Shown here: positions 51,401-64,000 of the stretch, piece by piece | Layout of the letters: each line of letters starts with the position of its first letter | How positions within the stretch are numbered: position 1 is the stretch's first letter | Assembly: GCA_003640385.1 (NCBI GenBank) | Contig: RCAB01000006.1 | Location: 1 to 64,000, forward strand | Reading direction: 5' to 3' | DNA from: Setaria digitata | Lineage: Eukaryota > Nematoda > Chromadorea > Rhabditida > Setariidae | DNA length: 64,000 nucleotides | Position numbers and translations under genes: made by a program | Notes under the pieces: model-generated | The model's database searches: none | What the model was told of the DNA's origin: nothing | Seen by the model: the letters and a program-made list of their open reading frames with translations, nothing else

Positions 51401-54400
51401 AGGATGCGTGTTTCAGAAGGTTAAATCCTATTAAGATTGAGTAATAAGCATTTAAAGAAGAAACATCCTTATAATAAATTATTTTGATAAACTTCAATAA
51501 TCATTTTTTTATAGAAAGCAGTACAGATGGGTCAGCAAAACAGGAAGGAGAGGCATTTAGTAGTACTGTGCGCGTGTACCTTGATGAACTCGAATCTTTA
51601 AGGTCAAAATTTTCCCTTTTTTTCATCTAAGTTCTTAAAATATATGAGTTTTAACAGAAACTCGATTTTCCTATTTGTAAAAATTTTAATTTTATTGATT
51701 TATTATAGATGCTGATTCTTTTATTTAAATCAAAACAGAAGTATTTAGGTGTGCATTAATGGAATCGCATGCAACAAACGAGCAACTACATCAGCAGCTC
51801 AGTCGTTGGAAATCGATGGCAGCAAATAACACACAAAGAATACCTCCGGACTATTTGGCCAGTCACGGTGTTATGATTAATGATTCGCTGGGTAATGGTC
51901 CAGAAAGGGCTGGAACGCTTAAACCAACTTCCTCACTGATTCAGGAAGCAAAAGCAGATATTAAGCGTATGAAACAAAGTATTACAGAAAGTAAGTTCAC
52001 TTTAGGCATTTTCAGCTTCCATAAAGATAATTTCAAATAATACTTCCCATGATTTTTCGACTCCGAAGCCCTACCTTTTTTTTGAGTAGAATTCCGGTGT
52101 TTCTTTTCGCTACCACAAGTTTAGTTACACGAGCGTTTATTATTTTTTAATGTTAAGCTCTGCCCGAAGAGGAGAAAGTAAATGATAATGGAACGAAGTT
52201 AAATGTGGATGATACGATGAAATCCAATATAATAGTGGAGGATTTTGATCTGGATGATGATGAATTGAGAGATGATGGTGACGAAGACACTGAAATTGAA
52301 AACGAAGCAGAAACTGGTGATGTTATGTCACAAACTTTTTTAGCCTATTTAAGCAGTTAAAGCTATTCACTTGAAAGCAGAGTTTTCACGTCGTAAATAA
52401 AAACCTTCAATTTTTTTTTTTTTTTTCAACGCTTTTGAAAAGATCCTCATCTTTACTGTTTCGCTAACACAATTTTTCTTTGCAGAATGTTTCAAACTCA
52501 GAGACGATCTTGCTGATTTGCAGGCGGAAATATCCATCAAAGAGCGCTTAGTTATTGAGCTTGAACAAAGTGAACGCCGTCTTGCTGAGGTTTATTTTTT
52601 ATAATTTATTCAGAATTTGAGGTAGTTTTTTCCATTTTTCATACACACTGGACTTACAAGTTTCAAAGTTTAAGGTCCAGATCATGTATGAGAAGAAGTT
52701 GGCCGAACTTTCCCTAAGAATAAACGAGATGGAAGTCGAACGTGATCGAGTGTTAGCTGAAATGGGTGAGTGGATACACAGTCTAAGAGTAACAGTAGGT
52801 ATTCATTTTAGAATAAAATTCTCATTCACTAAGATGAGGAACCTATTTTAACAAACTGTTTTAAGAGAATTTTGCATTATCTATTGCACAGTGTTATACT
52901 GTATGAAACCTTTGTAATTTTGTTGGAATCATCCCTACAAATTTTCCTTACCAAAGTTTTTTGATTCTGTGAAAATTTGCATGCTTCAGCATCAAAACAC
53001 TCGCAAAAGGTTGTTGACGCAGAACACGTTCGTAAAATTCGCGAAGATTACGAAAAGAAGCTAACAGCTATGCGGGATGAATTCAAGAAATTACAATCCG
53101 TTGAACGAGAACATCGCCGGATGCAAGCAAAGCAAGTTGCGGAGCAGCAACAACTCTTGCGGTTGAGGAATGAATTAAATGAATTAAAAAAAGCAAAGGT
53201 AGGTTTAATCAAAAATTCATTTTACAACTTTCTCTCTTTCTAAGGACTTATAATTACTTTCCTACGAATTCCCATTACGTTTCTAAAAAATTTTTGCTGG
53301 ATTGCTGTTGCTGAATGTTAGGATTATTTAGGTTCAGTTAATGCAGCGAATCAAAGAAGAAGCTAGGCGTGCTAAAGCAACTGAGTTAGCAAACATGAAA
53401 AAGTTAGCAGGTTTGGAAAAAGAATCGAGGTTAGTTCATTAAGAGAGTCGAGGCAAGCTTTCGATTTCTGCTGGAACATCAGTTGCTTGCTTTTTTATGC
53501 CTTCTAGTCGATCGACACAACATTTCAGAGAAACAATTCATTGTCTTGCTACCATTCCAGGAAGAAGGACAATCTAATCCAGAAACTCCAAAGCAAAGAT
53601 CGCCAACGAGAAGAATTCCTTAAAAGGTCAGCCGACGAAGTTAATCGCTTACGCCAGCAGGCGCGCCAGGCAAGTAGTAAATAATCGATTTTTGGTTGCT
53701 GAATTTGCATTTCATAATTGTTTTGATGAAAAATAGCAGCATCACTTTAGCGCAGTACTTATGATCGGAAAAGTGATCGAAATGGAGTGCAGCAAAACAT
53801 GCGATCAGCAACACTACGTCATGGGCGTGGCACAGTTCCCCTAACAAAACTCGAAATAAACAAGGCGAAATCGAAGTGGATGGTTATTGAGAAAAATGTG
53901 AATCTTCCTGGGTCTTTATTTTGCAAATTTATTGCACACAATCAATTGCCTCACAAATATCAGTATACATAAGATGAAAATCATTGAAGCATTAATTTTT
54001 TGTTACTTTCCCATTTCAGATACGCCGCAGAATCAGCCAGCGTCAAGCTATTACCAAGTTGGAAGATGAGTTAGAGAAAATTGTTGTTGAGAAACGCGTC
54101 TTAGCAGAGGAAATTCAACGGCTTGTATGTCATATAATTTTAAAACTCAAAATCTAATTTTTCATGTTTTTCCGTGCTTAGAACGCTGGGAGGAATGGAC
54201 TAACAAGTGGCTATTTTTGTTGGCTTTAGTTAGTCACGTATTTCCTTTTAGAAATTGCAATCCAGGTAACAAAGACAGAAGTGCTACTTAATACTCAAAA
54301 TTTATGTTTGATGGAGCAGGTGCATAATTCAGAATTGAAATAATGTGGTTCTGTGAATACGGTGAGATGATCTAAGATAATGATAATTTAGGAACAACAA

Positions 54401-57400
54401 TTTATCAAAGCGAAAAACCTGGCTGAACGAGACCTCATCGGTGAACATATTGATGGATGTTACGCGAAGATGCGTTACATTCAAGAACAGTTCACCGAAT
54501 TACGAAATACAATTGCTGGTATCGACAATGAGAATACGAAGGTTAGCTTATTGAGTTTCTTTTTCATCAAAATATTTTAATGAGGTTTCAAAGAGATGCT
54601 GTTAGAGATACGAACACATACGGTATGTGGATACCAGCAGTTGTGAAAGTGCCGAAAATAGTATGACCGTTGTTGAATAATTTTTTCTTACAGGCTGTTA
54701 TACATTTTGACGAAAATTGTTTCTCTTATACACCTCAACTTTAACAGCTTTCAATTGAATTAAAGGGGATATCTATTTGAATTGTTAATCTCTTAGCAAA
54801 CACAGTTCTCAGAACTTCATATTTCTTACAAACACTATGAAATGTTAATGATTTCATCATTTTGTATCGCACTACTCCCTTTCTGAACGGAATTGTTTTT
54901 ATTCGAATTTAGATTGTAGATAATTCCTTTAATATTTCCTTTCATTTAGAAGAAATATTAAAGACATCAGTGATTTTTTTTTTTGCGTGCATTTGTAGCT
55001 TGAAGGCGCTGGTGTACCCTTTTGACTTCTTTATAGTAAGTTTAAAAGGCGGTAACCTCTAATTCGGTGTTGCTTTCTTTCTTGGCAAAAAAGTTATTCA
55101 GTGGTGTTTTTCGAGGGAAAGGAGGAAAGAAGGGATTATTAGGATTACATCCCTAACATAATTATATTTTTTTTTTTTAGGTTTTTTTTTCAAGACTATT
55201 TGGTCTAGAAATATTTTACTCCATCATTCAGTCATAGTTTCCTTACGTTTGTGACCAATAAAGCGGAAGAATGTTTTAGGTATAACTTGAGTAAGAAATG
55301 TAAAACATCTTTTTACCATCTAAATCTTGAGATTTTTTCTTTTTTTTAAATACCAGTGAGGTGCTGCGGGCATTATCTATGACGGTGTAGTAGTTTTCTA
55401 AACAGATCATAATTGCAAACATTCTTTGTTCTGATATTGACACGTCGACATTTGAGCAATCGGATGAAGTGCTACCTCATGTGAATTACAGCAAATCCTT
55501 AAGTGAATGGTAATAAAATGAAATTGAAAGGTAAAAATCAGTAAAATCCATACTCCTAACCAGTGAGAAAGTGGCACTACAAGTGGACATAATAATTGAT
55601 TTAATTGTTAACTCAGGAAAATTCTATTGCAAATTCTTGGATTAAATTTTTATTCGAGAGTGTTAAGCAGCGAGTGAGTGAAGAGAAAAGTAGGAAATTG
55701 GTCACAAACCAAATGGCAACGATTTTGTAAATTGGAAAGTAGTTCCCAATTTTTATTGACTGGAATAAAACTGGAAGCAGTCGTTTAGGAAATTGCGGAT
55801 TAGTATTACTGTAGAAAAAAGCTTTTTAATCATAGTAATATGGCTTTTAGAATTTTTAGGGAAAAAAAAAAACACTAAACTAAAACACGACAGATATCTC
55901 TATTTGATACTGTGCATTTACATTGGATTTACTGTTATCTGTGTGCTTCATCAGTTAAACATTAGATATGGAAGATGTCCGTTCGACCATTGCGTTGACG
56001 GCATCTTCCGCCTTTAGTGCTGAATTCTGTAGTTGTCGTGTGCTGCCAGAACCATTTTCCTCCCGATTCAGACAGCTTTCACACATCGATTTCCTGGATA
56101 TCTTTATAGTAGTGGAACGTCGGCCTGCCAAATTTGGTATGGTCACTTCTAGGGGTGATCTGAAATGCATAGTTATATATTAGTGATCGAAATATACAAT
56201 TCATATACAAATAATGTAACAAAAGCAAGAGCAACTTGAGTTTTGTTCTTTATTTCCATCCTTATTTTTGCTGTTGCAGTTTCTTTTTAAGGATAGGATT
56301 TGCCAAATCTAGTGAGAAAACAGGTTTTTGTCTATTTGATAAATAATAAACATGATGTGGTACACTCTTCCGATAATGAAGCAGCTTTTCCATCCGGACA
56401 CGAGTGTACGCATATAATCCTGCCAAAGGAGGTTCATGGTGCTCGTCTGATTTTGTTCTGTAACTTATCACTCTTTAGGAAATTCGTGGTTGAGATCAGT
56501 TGATTTTGACTACATATGCGGTTTTGAAAATATTTTTACTGCGGTAACTTCAAAAGTGTATTCGTGGTTAGCCAGTGTAACCCTTTCTTGTACGGTACAT
56601 TAAGGGAAAAATCTTCAAATTTCGTTCAGTTGGGTTTTCCTTTGAAATATTATCGCATAGTAGAGTCTTATTTTGCTGAACTTCATGCGGCTAAACACCG
56701 TTTGTCCGTCTGAAAAGTTTTTTGAACAAAATTACCCATTAACTATTTAGTAAGCTAGAGTGTCGTTCATTATCGAAATAAACCAGAGACCAACTAAGAA
56801 CGCTATGCTGTTAATCCTCACGGTGTCCGGTTTAGGTGAGTTGAGGTTTAGACTGGGTAGCTTCGAAGTAAGCTATACGTATTTCAATAGGTTTTCACAT
56901 AAAACTTGTAAAGAGAAAATGAACTGTTTAGCCTTTCGAATTGTCTGTATTCCGAGCACAGCAAAAAGCAGGGCACATAAAGCAGCTCCAGCAGCAAATA
57001 GCAATCTTCTCCACTGAATATCTTTACTAAATGCTGCTAGCCATGCACATATGCTACAGCTCAGCAGTGATCCAGTCATGCAGAGGAAAAGCTTAAAGAT
57101 AGCACTTTCATGATCACACAATAAATACAAAATACTGTTTAATTTGAGGATTTGAATTAATCCATTTCCCGGTAAATTTAGAATTTTGATTCAAAAAACA
57201 GCTAAGACAGAGCCGAGAAGTACTCTTCGTTTATATGTTCTTCGCCATTTAAATAGGGATACCTTTCTTTGAACTGACAAAGGAAAAAAAAAGACCTGTC
57301 CACCTAATGACGTTTTGCTTGTTCGTTTTTCCATGCTAATTGCACTTTGAATCGGCATTTTTGTGCCGCTAAAGAAACTGTCACTTCCTTCCCTGCAGTA

Positions 57401-60400
57401 GATATGCTAAAAAAAGGCGGTGAGATAAAAAGAGCTTTTTATACATTTTTTTTTTTTTTGTATGGGATAGAATGAAGAAATAGGAATTTTCTGAGATCTT
57501 TTATTATATGTCACGTCGGGAATACTAATAACACTTTTGGATTTTGTGAGTAGTTTTACTGAAATACTAATTATCGACTACGAAAGATTTCTGAAAGTCT
57601 GTTACTTAACAAATAGATATTGCTAGAGAGAGTAAATTCCCATTTTCAAATGCTGTATCCTCTGATGTGTGCATATGAAGAAACAGCATTAGATTTTAGA
57701 TGAAGTGTACTAAAACAAAAACATTCGTGTTGCTTACTTATGGCAGACGGCCGTAATATATATATATATATATATATATAAGGTTTTTGATTTCAGCCGA
57801 TTTTTTTTTTCGATTACAGTGGTTTAATTCTTAGCACTAAGTGGTTATCTTTGAGATAGAAGAGTAATTAATTTACTTTTACTGGAATGCTGGATCTTCG
57901 ATTATCTTGGAACATATGGACTGTTCACTGTTTTTGTGATGACTCGTTCTGGGCTCACTTCAGATGTATCTGGAATAGCTCTTTTTTTGATTTGGTGTGT
58001 CATGGCAGCGTATATGCGTATTTTTACATCCTTCATGCTGTTCCTGTCCGGAGCTATATTTTCCCGAACATAGCTCGGAAGTTCTCGTTAGTAGATGAAT
58101 GAATTAACGTATATTGTAATTAGGTTTTGCAGTAGGTATGTTCATACACAAAACGAATAGTAACAAATTATTTTCGATTGCAGCACTTTTATTAATGGTG
58201 GAACTGCGATGTGATACTTACAAGAGACTTCTGACTTTATTTGGTAGACCACTGTGAAAAGTTCAATTTGCTGTTGATTCCATTCCCATATAGTCAATTC
58301 CGCAGACAGGTAAAGTGGGAGAGCCTTTTCTACTGTCTAATTTTTTATTGTTGAAAAGATGAATCAAGTGGTGGGAGAATAATTATCTCCCTATTATTTT
58401 ATATCCAAAAAAAAAAAAAATAATAATGATGATTAAAAGTTTAGAAGACTTCGGAGCGGTGACCTAAAGTAAGCAGTGCCTATCTGTAGTGTGTAGCAGT
58501 TTCTATATTTATAGTTCCTTATGCAAAACTCCTTCCTTTTGTTCATCGATATAAAAGGTGACTTTTTATTAATTTCAAGGCACAAGGCTTTGCTACTACG
58601 TGGACGAAATTCATAAGCAAGAGTAACTTAAATTAATACTGAATGAGAAGAATGCGAGACAGCAGTGTATTATTTTTATAAAATTGAAAAGTTTGAGTTA
58701 AAACGAATTAAAATTCTAAGCAGTTGAGGGGAATTTTAAGAAAGCTTAATTTAGAAGAATATAAGAAATAGTCGGTGGGTTTGATAAAGGAGGCGCTCCC
58801 CTGATGCGATGAGAGAAAAAGAACAACGGTGAAAATATTTGTCGGTGTTTTTATCATTCCGCCATGCTTCCTTTCCATCGTCTTCTAATCTCACCCTCCC
58901 CCAGTACATGTTGTAGGGTAACAAGCCAGAGATTGTTCAAAATTGATGTTACTGCACTTCATGAGCAAGGTGTATCCATTGTTTGCTTCATATCAGGATT
59001 GCTTTTCTGTATTCGAGCTTTACTCGTCCTATGCTTTCACTTATTTCTCTTCTAAAAGTGTAGCATAACAAAGTCCTTGTCACATCAACCTTCATATTCT
59101 CCTACTGCTCTGCACTATTTTTACTTGTTCCACATCTTAATTCATTTTTCACCGTTTATTTTCACTTTCCAATCAGTTTTTCAGGCTACCGCTCATTCTA
59201 ATGACTAACAGTGTTTTTAATAACATCTTCGTAGCGTTATTTTGAAAACAGCGGAACTCAATTCTAACTTAAAATATCACATGTACTACACTTAAGTGAA
59301 ATAACTGAAGGAAGCTGTTTTTCATTTAAAAAGATAACACCATAGGTATAGTGAACACGTCCAGAGGTTTTACCAAAATTTATGGTATTATACTAACACA
59401 CTGCGTGAATAAGATTTAGAGGGAATACTAATTGATCAAAAAAATATTTGTAATATTATTCTCTGTTGCCTTTATGAAATGATATTTCTAGGAATATCAC
59501 CACAGATTTATTTTATTTTGATTGGTTAGGTAAGCAGATAGAAAGGAACTATAACAATTTCATATGTTAATGTTTTTGTTGGTTTTAGCTAGTTATAATT
59601 AAATATCGAAGAGCTACAGGTTATCTTGGTGATATCAACAGTACTATTCGTGTAGATTAAATTAATTCCGAAGTGTTTAACTAATCAATTTGTTCACGTG
59701 TCAATTAACCCTCAAACGTAGCACTGATTAGAGCATGGGGTTGATTGATAGTGACTCATATATCTTCTTAAACACTGATATAGCCATTTAAATCTAATTA
59801 AAATGGTTTCAAAGCTTCATATTACCTTTATTTAGTTCGAAATTACTTGGCTATTCTTTGTTTCTAGTTGTTACTGGGCGTCATACATAAACTGCAAAAA
59901 GTTTCATCAATTTTGAACATCCTGTGTAATTAGAGAACTGGAAACAAACAGGATGAAAAGAATTGGGGGAAGGAAGTATTTCATTTCATATATGTTTTTA
60001 TTAGCTTTGTACGTAAAATATAAAAATTCATATAGATATCGTCAACAGGAAAACAGTTCTTAATATTCATACGGTGTTTTATATCGTTTGGGTAACCGAT
60101 TCTTTTTTCTCAAAATTAAGGATTATGTCATTTACTGTGTCCTGTACCTGACTAATTTTACATTTTGGTATGCTGTGTATGTTTTAGGGAAACAGAAAGC
60201 GTTTCCATGATAAGCATATCTGATAGGTCGTTAGAGAATGGAAGAGTCAACCAGGGTTTTTTTTTCAAGTGGAATTTAATTTATGTAAATCTTCTTTATT
60301 TTCCGAGAAAGATCAAATGAGATGAAAATGCATGAAAATTTTTGAAGGAAAATCGTCTGTTGTGGGGAGGAGAAAGGAAATGAAGAGAAGATGTGAATAT

Positions 60401-63400
60401 CCATTTTCCCGAAGTATACCGCCATCCTGAGCTGCAGAAACAACTATATGTTTCTTTCTAATCTACTCTTCCGCTCATACACTTGAGTCTTCTGCTTTAC
60501 TTCTTAAAAAGATCATATTTAACCCAGTAGTTGCTAACAAGAAGGAAGGAAGTTTTTTTCTGTTGGCTCAAATGAATGAAATAAAAGTAGAATTGAGGTC
60601 TGTTTTCTTTTTAGCTTGAATGAAATCTCTTTAAGTTAGAGTCAAAATGAAGCGGAAGTGATGTGTAGTTCAAGCTCAACAACTGAATTTCAGTAAGTTT
60701 TATAATGATTAAGGGATTCAGCATGTACAGCGACATTCTCATAAGATAATATTCAAATTTACTACTTCTTTTTGCATGAATCCATGAAACACATTTTTAG
60801 ATGTCTTTTTCACTGGTGAGATAAGAAATCTTTTCATATCATATTTTGCTACGAAGACGAAATTCAGAAGCCTACAAGTAAAAATGCTTAAAAACTACAG
60901 GATCAGGAGTTTTTACTGTGGAAGTCTAGATATTTGTGCATAATTTTTTCATAAAGAGAGGAGAAAAAAAATTTACCAACATGTATGGCTGATGCTTTCT
61001 TTTTATACCGTTATCATGAATACCTTGAAAATACAATTCTGGTTCTCTTCCCTGGAGGCATTCCTTTTAAGGCAATTAACATAATTTAATTATAGGCTTA
61101 AATTTTTTGCTATTTTCGAGCGGCATATTTCAAAAAATATGTCCCACTGCATAGGTTTATTAATACCTAAACAATATATAATAATACTGCTCAGAGAGTT
61201 AGTTTCTTAATAACTAAATACGTCCTGTTTGATATAATTTCAAAAATGAGAGTGAAAAAAAAAAGGTTTGCAAATACCACAATAAATTGTATTTGAAAGG
61301 AAATAATGCAGGAAATTATTAGATTTAATACAAATCTGCGTAAGCCGGAAATTTGATGCTGCGGGAGATTTACGTGGAACTGTTCTATTACTGTAATGGT
61401 AAAAAAAATTTTTTTAAAGGTGTATCATTACGAAAATCCACATCTGTTTGAGTTATGCCACATGTATTATTACTAGAGATTTTTCTACAGAATTGGTTTG
61501 AATTAATGTAAAAGGGTCTTATAGCTTAATTTGTGTTTAATGGAACGAAAAGTAACTATTGTCTCATACACATCATACCTTTGCAGAACCATTTGTTAAT
61601 TTTTTTAGCTTTTTTCAGAACCATCACCTTTATTCAAAGTAATTTTGCAAATTACTGCAGTTTGCAGGTCACATTTACGATTCTCATTGTTTTGTTTGGC
61701 AATTTTTCTGATAAGTCGTTATCATCATAGAATTCAAATAAATGAGGAAGAAAGCCTACATAGTGCTAAGACGTTAAGTAAAAAATGATCGGAAAGTCAA
61801 ATATGACAACATTTTAAAGTGTAGCAGGAATTATGAATTATATAAAAGAACAGGGGAAATATTAGCAGAAAATTTTTCTCAATTTTTGCAAGCTTGTCAG
61901 AAATTGAGGGAAAATCTGTAAAACAGTTTTGAAAATTTCTAAACTTAAAAGTGTAGGCAGAAGTGAATTCAGCGGGAGCAATGTGGATATGTTAACAGTA
62001 TCCACATTTTTAATAATTTCTGAAAAAATAGTATCAGTAGCATCGCACTTGCTGATTGCTTATTCATATACTTGGTAATGTCGCTTCGGAAGCTTTTCTA
62101 ACTTAGATGTTGCTCGAGAAAAATATTGCAGGACAACTGTAAGCAGAAAAAATGAGCTTTTATTGAAGAAACTGATACTGATTGTTTATTTAAAAAAAAA
62201 AATGACGTGAAGTAGAAGTAAATAATGCCAGCGTATATTTTTTCTTAAATTTAGTTTCATCTTTAGCCAAACAGAGTAGGGTAAGGTGGACGTAAACTGA
62301 AGACAATTTTTAGTTTATAAAATTTATCCTGATAGCCATTCTTTGCTCTCCCCTATTTTGCATTCCAGAACTATAATCGTCCTTCTTTTACGAAATATTT
62401 TCTCATCAGTACAAATTAGAATCATGAGAAACCCAAAAAATGAAACAGATTTAAAAAACGAATATGGGTAAAACGCGCTTCCTACACATTGCTACTTTCA
62501 TTCTTTTGTGCTGTCTCATATTTCATTATTTATTCCTTCATTATTCTCATGTGTATTTGCTTTGTTTAAATCAAAAATTGGAAGTGGGGTCTTTCGAAGC
62601 ACCCTGTTAGAAAGAAATTAACCCCATAAACTTATGCTGACAAGTGAGAAAGAAAAAGTAATCAGTTCATAGTAACGTATATTTCATAAAATTTTTGTGC
62701 AAATTCTTCCACGATTGATTCCATTTTAGACCTTAGCAGTTTGACATCGTTTCCCATAATGGGAGATGTTTGTTTAGCGGTTGTTCCTTTATCATGTTGC
62801 TGGTTAAGTACTTTTTTTCAGGATTCCGGGATAGCTGATGCGGAAGCTTGTCATGATGCTGAAACGGAAATTAAAAATTGCTCGTCATTAGGTGAAGCAG
62901 TAATCATCCTCAAGCATTTGTTTGGTTTTTGTTTAGAACAAGGATTTATTGCAGCTAAAGCTATTAGTGACAAAAAGGTGTTTCCTTTGTTTGATAAGTT
63001 AACCAGAGGTGCATTTACCGAGTAATTGCGCTTAATATTTTAAGACTTGTAATAATGTATAATGTATATCTCATTAGGACTGTTTTATTTCTTAATATGT
63101 ATGTGGAGAAGTCGACTGGGTTTTAATTAAGGAAGATCATGACCATTACACAAATTGAGCAGAAATTTTATAATAAATAATAATAGTAGTCATAAGAGGA
63201 TTGTTGAGATCAGCATGGTATAGTTCAGGTTTATCGTGAATTCAGAAAAAAAAAAAAGCCATCTCCATAAATTCTGTGAAATATTGTCTTTTAGGTGGGA
63301 TACAGTTGACATATTGTTTGCTTAGGAATTATTTTTAGTATCTCTGTCGTATGGTTTCTTTTTCTTCAATTTCATTTTTGAAAGTATGCTCCTAGGAAGC

Positions 63401-64000
63401 AGAATCGCTGATTCAAGAACTGCAGAACGAATCCCTTTTAAGTAACGTAATTTTGAACCAAGCGTTAGAAGATACCAAAACGGTGAGTGTTTTTGATTGC
63501 TTTTTAATAATGCGGTTTTATTACCATCTTGGACAAATATTAGGTTGACTGGAAATTTTAATACTTCGGGATATTTACATTTTCATTTCTGTCACGAAAT
63601 CGTGTAGTGCTGAATGTGAATTTTTCTTCAATTGTTTTCATTTAAAACTTACTTCAGTTTTGCTTTGAGGATGTCTTCCTTGTTGACAAAATTTTGGCAG
63701 AAACTAAAACTGTTCTATTGAGGATGCTGAGCAGCAGAGTCGTAGCAGAGATACGTCTCCGCTCAGGGAGGCTGAAGAAGTTAGGTCAGTATCGAATGGG
63801 AATCAGGTAGCATCAGATTCACTGGATGACTTGCATGAAGGTAATTTGCATCGTGTTTTCAAGAATGCCTCTGTAATTCTGCTGAAAATTCTTTGAAATA
63901 AAGTAACAAGATTGCAGGATCACCACCTATGACGTCTCACAGGCTTCGTCGTCGTACAGCTACACCAAGTGAACTGCTGTATCCGTTGAAAGAATCATTG
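48418..64000 (+). CDS. klp-12: KIF21-family kinesin (KLP-12 type), partial at window end
   Basis: Plus-end-directed kinesin-4 family motor; KIF21/KLP-12 proteins limit microtubule growth and act in axons. Twenty-six in-phase exons (first 48418-48452) encode about 1,071 residues before the window ends inside exon 26. The motor domain, roughly residues 5-375, has the P-loop [10 protein letters not shown] (85-94, split by an intron), switch [11 protein letters not shown] and switch [32 protein letters not shown] and [17 protein letters not shown] follow. The [18 protein letters not shown] insert before switch II is typical of KIF21. Long coiled coils run from exon 10 to exon 22. After an 8.3-kb intron, exons 62822-62977, 63396-63482, 63723-63840 and 63918 onward continue the KIF21 pattern, including [17 protein letters not shown]. 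The usual WD40 repeats would lie beyond the window. The start follows an acceptor at 48388. Two introns appear to have GC donors. Confidence 0.94.
55955..56159 (-). other. Possible additional exon of the nested antisense gene
   Basis: On the minus strand a canonical GCATTTCAG acceptor precedes 67 open codons and a stop. Readings include [30 protein letters not shown] and [15 protein letters not shown], which look like ordinary hydrophilic protein. I could not find a normal GT donor in the right phase in the upstream exon at 56262-56457. Joining would need a GC donor near its end or a different acceptor, so the link to the nested gene is unproven. Confidence 0.4.
56262..57358 (-). CDS. Uncharacterised two-pass membrane protein nested in kinesin intron
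   Basis: I do not recognise this protein. Three exons on the minus strand (57200-57358, 56925-57091, 56262-56457) join in phase to give 173 residues. The N terminus is basic (KWRRTYKRR). Two likely membrane helices follow: around [19 protein letters not shown], and [19 protein letters not shown] bounded by IQWRR and RKAKQ. The tail is hydrophilic, with [19 protein letters not shown] and basic KLLHYRK. Coding-like composition, helices in frame across the first junction and matching phases support a real gene. The acceptor CTTTAAG and donors CT|GTTTTT and CA|GTTCAT are weak, so the junctions may be shifted. An alternative 3' end could use the exon at 55955-56159. It lies wholly inside, and antisense to, the klp-12 intron. 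Confidence 0.5.
57756..57780. repeat. TA dinucleotide repeat
   Basis: An uninterrupted alternating TA run of about 25 bases lies inside the large kinesin intron, between the nested antisense gene and the isolated plus-strand open frame. Confidence 0.9.
57855..58073 (+). other. Isolated open frame with membrane-protein character
   Basis: Seventy-two codons are open up to a stop, without needing an initiator. The translation has hydrophobic helices such as [17 protein letters not shown] and [20 protein letters not shown], and local GC content is higher than the surrounding intron. It cannot belong to the cytosolic kinesin. I found no convincing splice acceptor in phase, and no partner exons, so it may be an exon of an unseen nested gene, a relic or chance. 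Confidence 0.25.

Larger units (their letters stand above)
54542..62821. other. 8.3-kb kinesin intron hosting other sequence
   Basis: The intron between kinesin exons 22 and 23 is far longer than the gene's other introns. Its middle holds a probable antisense gene (56262-57358), a possible further antisense exon (55955-56159), a TA repeat, and an isolated open frame on the plus strand (57855-58073). From 58074 to 62821 I see nothing but AT-rich non-coding DNA. Confidence 0.75.

Overview
The window is eukaryotic, AT-rich nuclear DNA from a draft assembly: there is an N at 192 and another at 5901. The genes have many short exons, short introns with TTTCAG/TTTTAG acceptors, and proteins closest in my memory to Caenorhabditis orthologues. 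I infer a nematode, probably a parasitic clade III (filarial/spirurid) species because introns and spacers are long for a nematode. The species is not resolved, and I see no bacterial, viral or transposon protein.

Layout: (1) 1-1986, TAA microsatellite and upstream DNA with short repeats. (2) 1987-15384 (+), a complete 39-exon L-type voltage-gated calcium channel alpha1 gene (egl-19/CaV1 type). (3) 15385-17690, spacer carrying an antisense, degenerate 28S rRNA fragment. (4) 17691-23639 (+), three compact housekeeping genes: AIMP2, mitochondrial ribosomal protein mS25, and an ABHD14-like alpha/beta hydrolase. (5) 27199-34201 (+), the high-affinity choline transporter cho-1. (6) 36349-37794 (-), the cysteine string protein (DNAJC5/dnj-14). 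(7) 41686-44276 (+), an iodotyrosine deiodinase/SUP-18 homologue. (8) 48418 to beyond 64000 (+), a KIF21-family kinesin (klp-12 type) whose 8.3-kb intron holds a probable antisense gene for a small two-pass membrane protein.

Several of these genes act in nerve and muscle: the muscle calcium channel, choline reuptake for acetylcholine synthesis, the synaptic-vesicle chaperone, the SUP-18 regulator of muscle potassium channels, and an axonal kinesin. They are transcribed separately, so I read this as conserved neighbourhood rather than one pathway. Exon models were built by hand from reading frame, splice signals and remembered family sequences. Phases were checked arithmetically, but no alignment or transcript data were available.

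No clearly new biological system is evident. The best leads are the nested antisense membrane-protein gene, four introns that seem to use GC-AG splicing (one splits the calcium-channel beta-subunit binding motif), a possible alternative last exon of the cysteine string protein, the rDNA fragment and two adjacent perfect palindromes.
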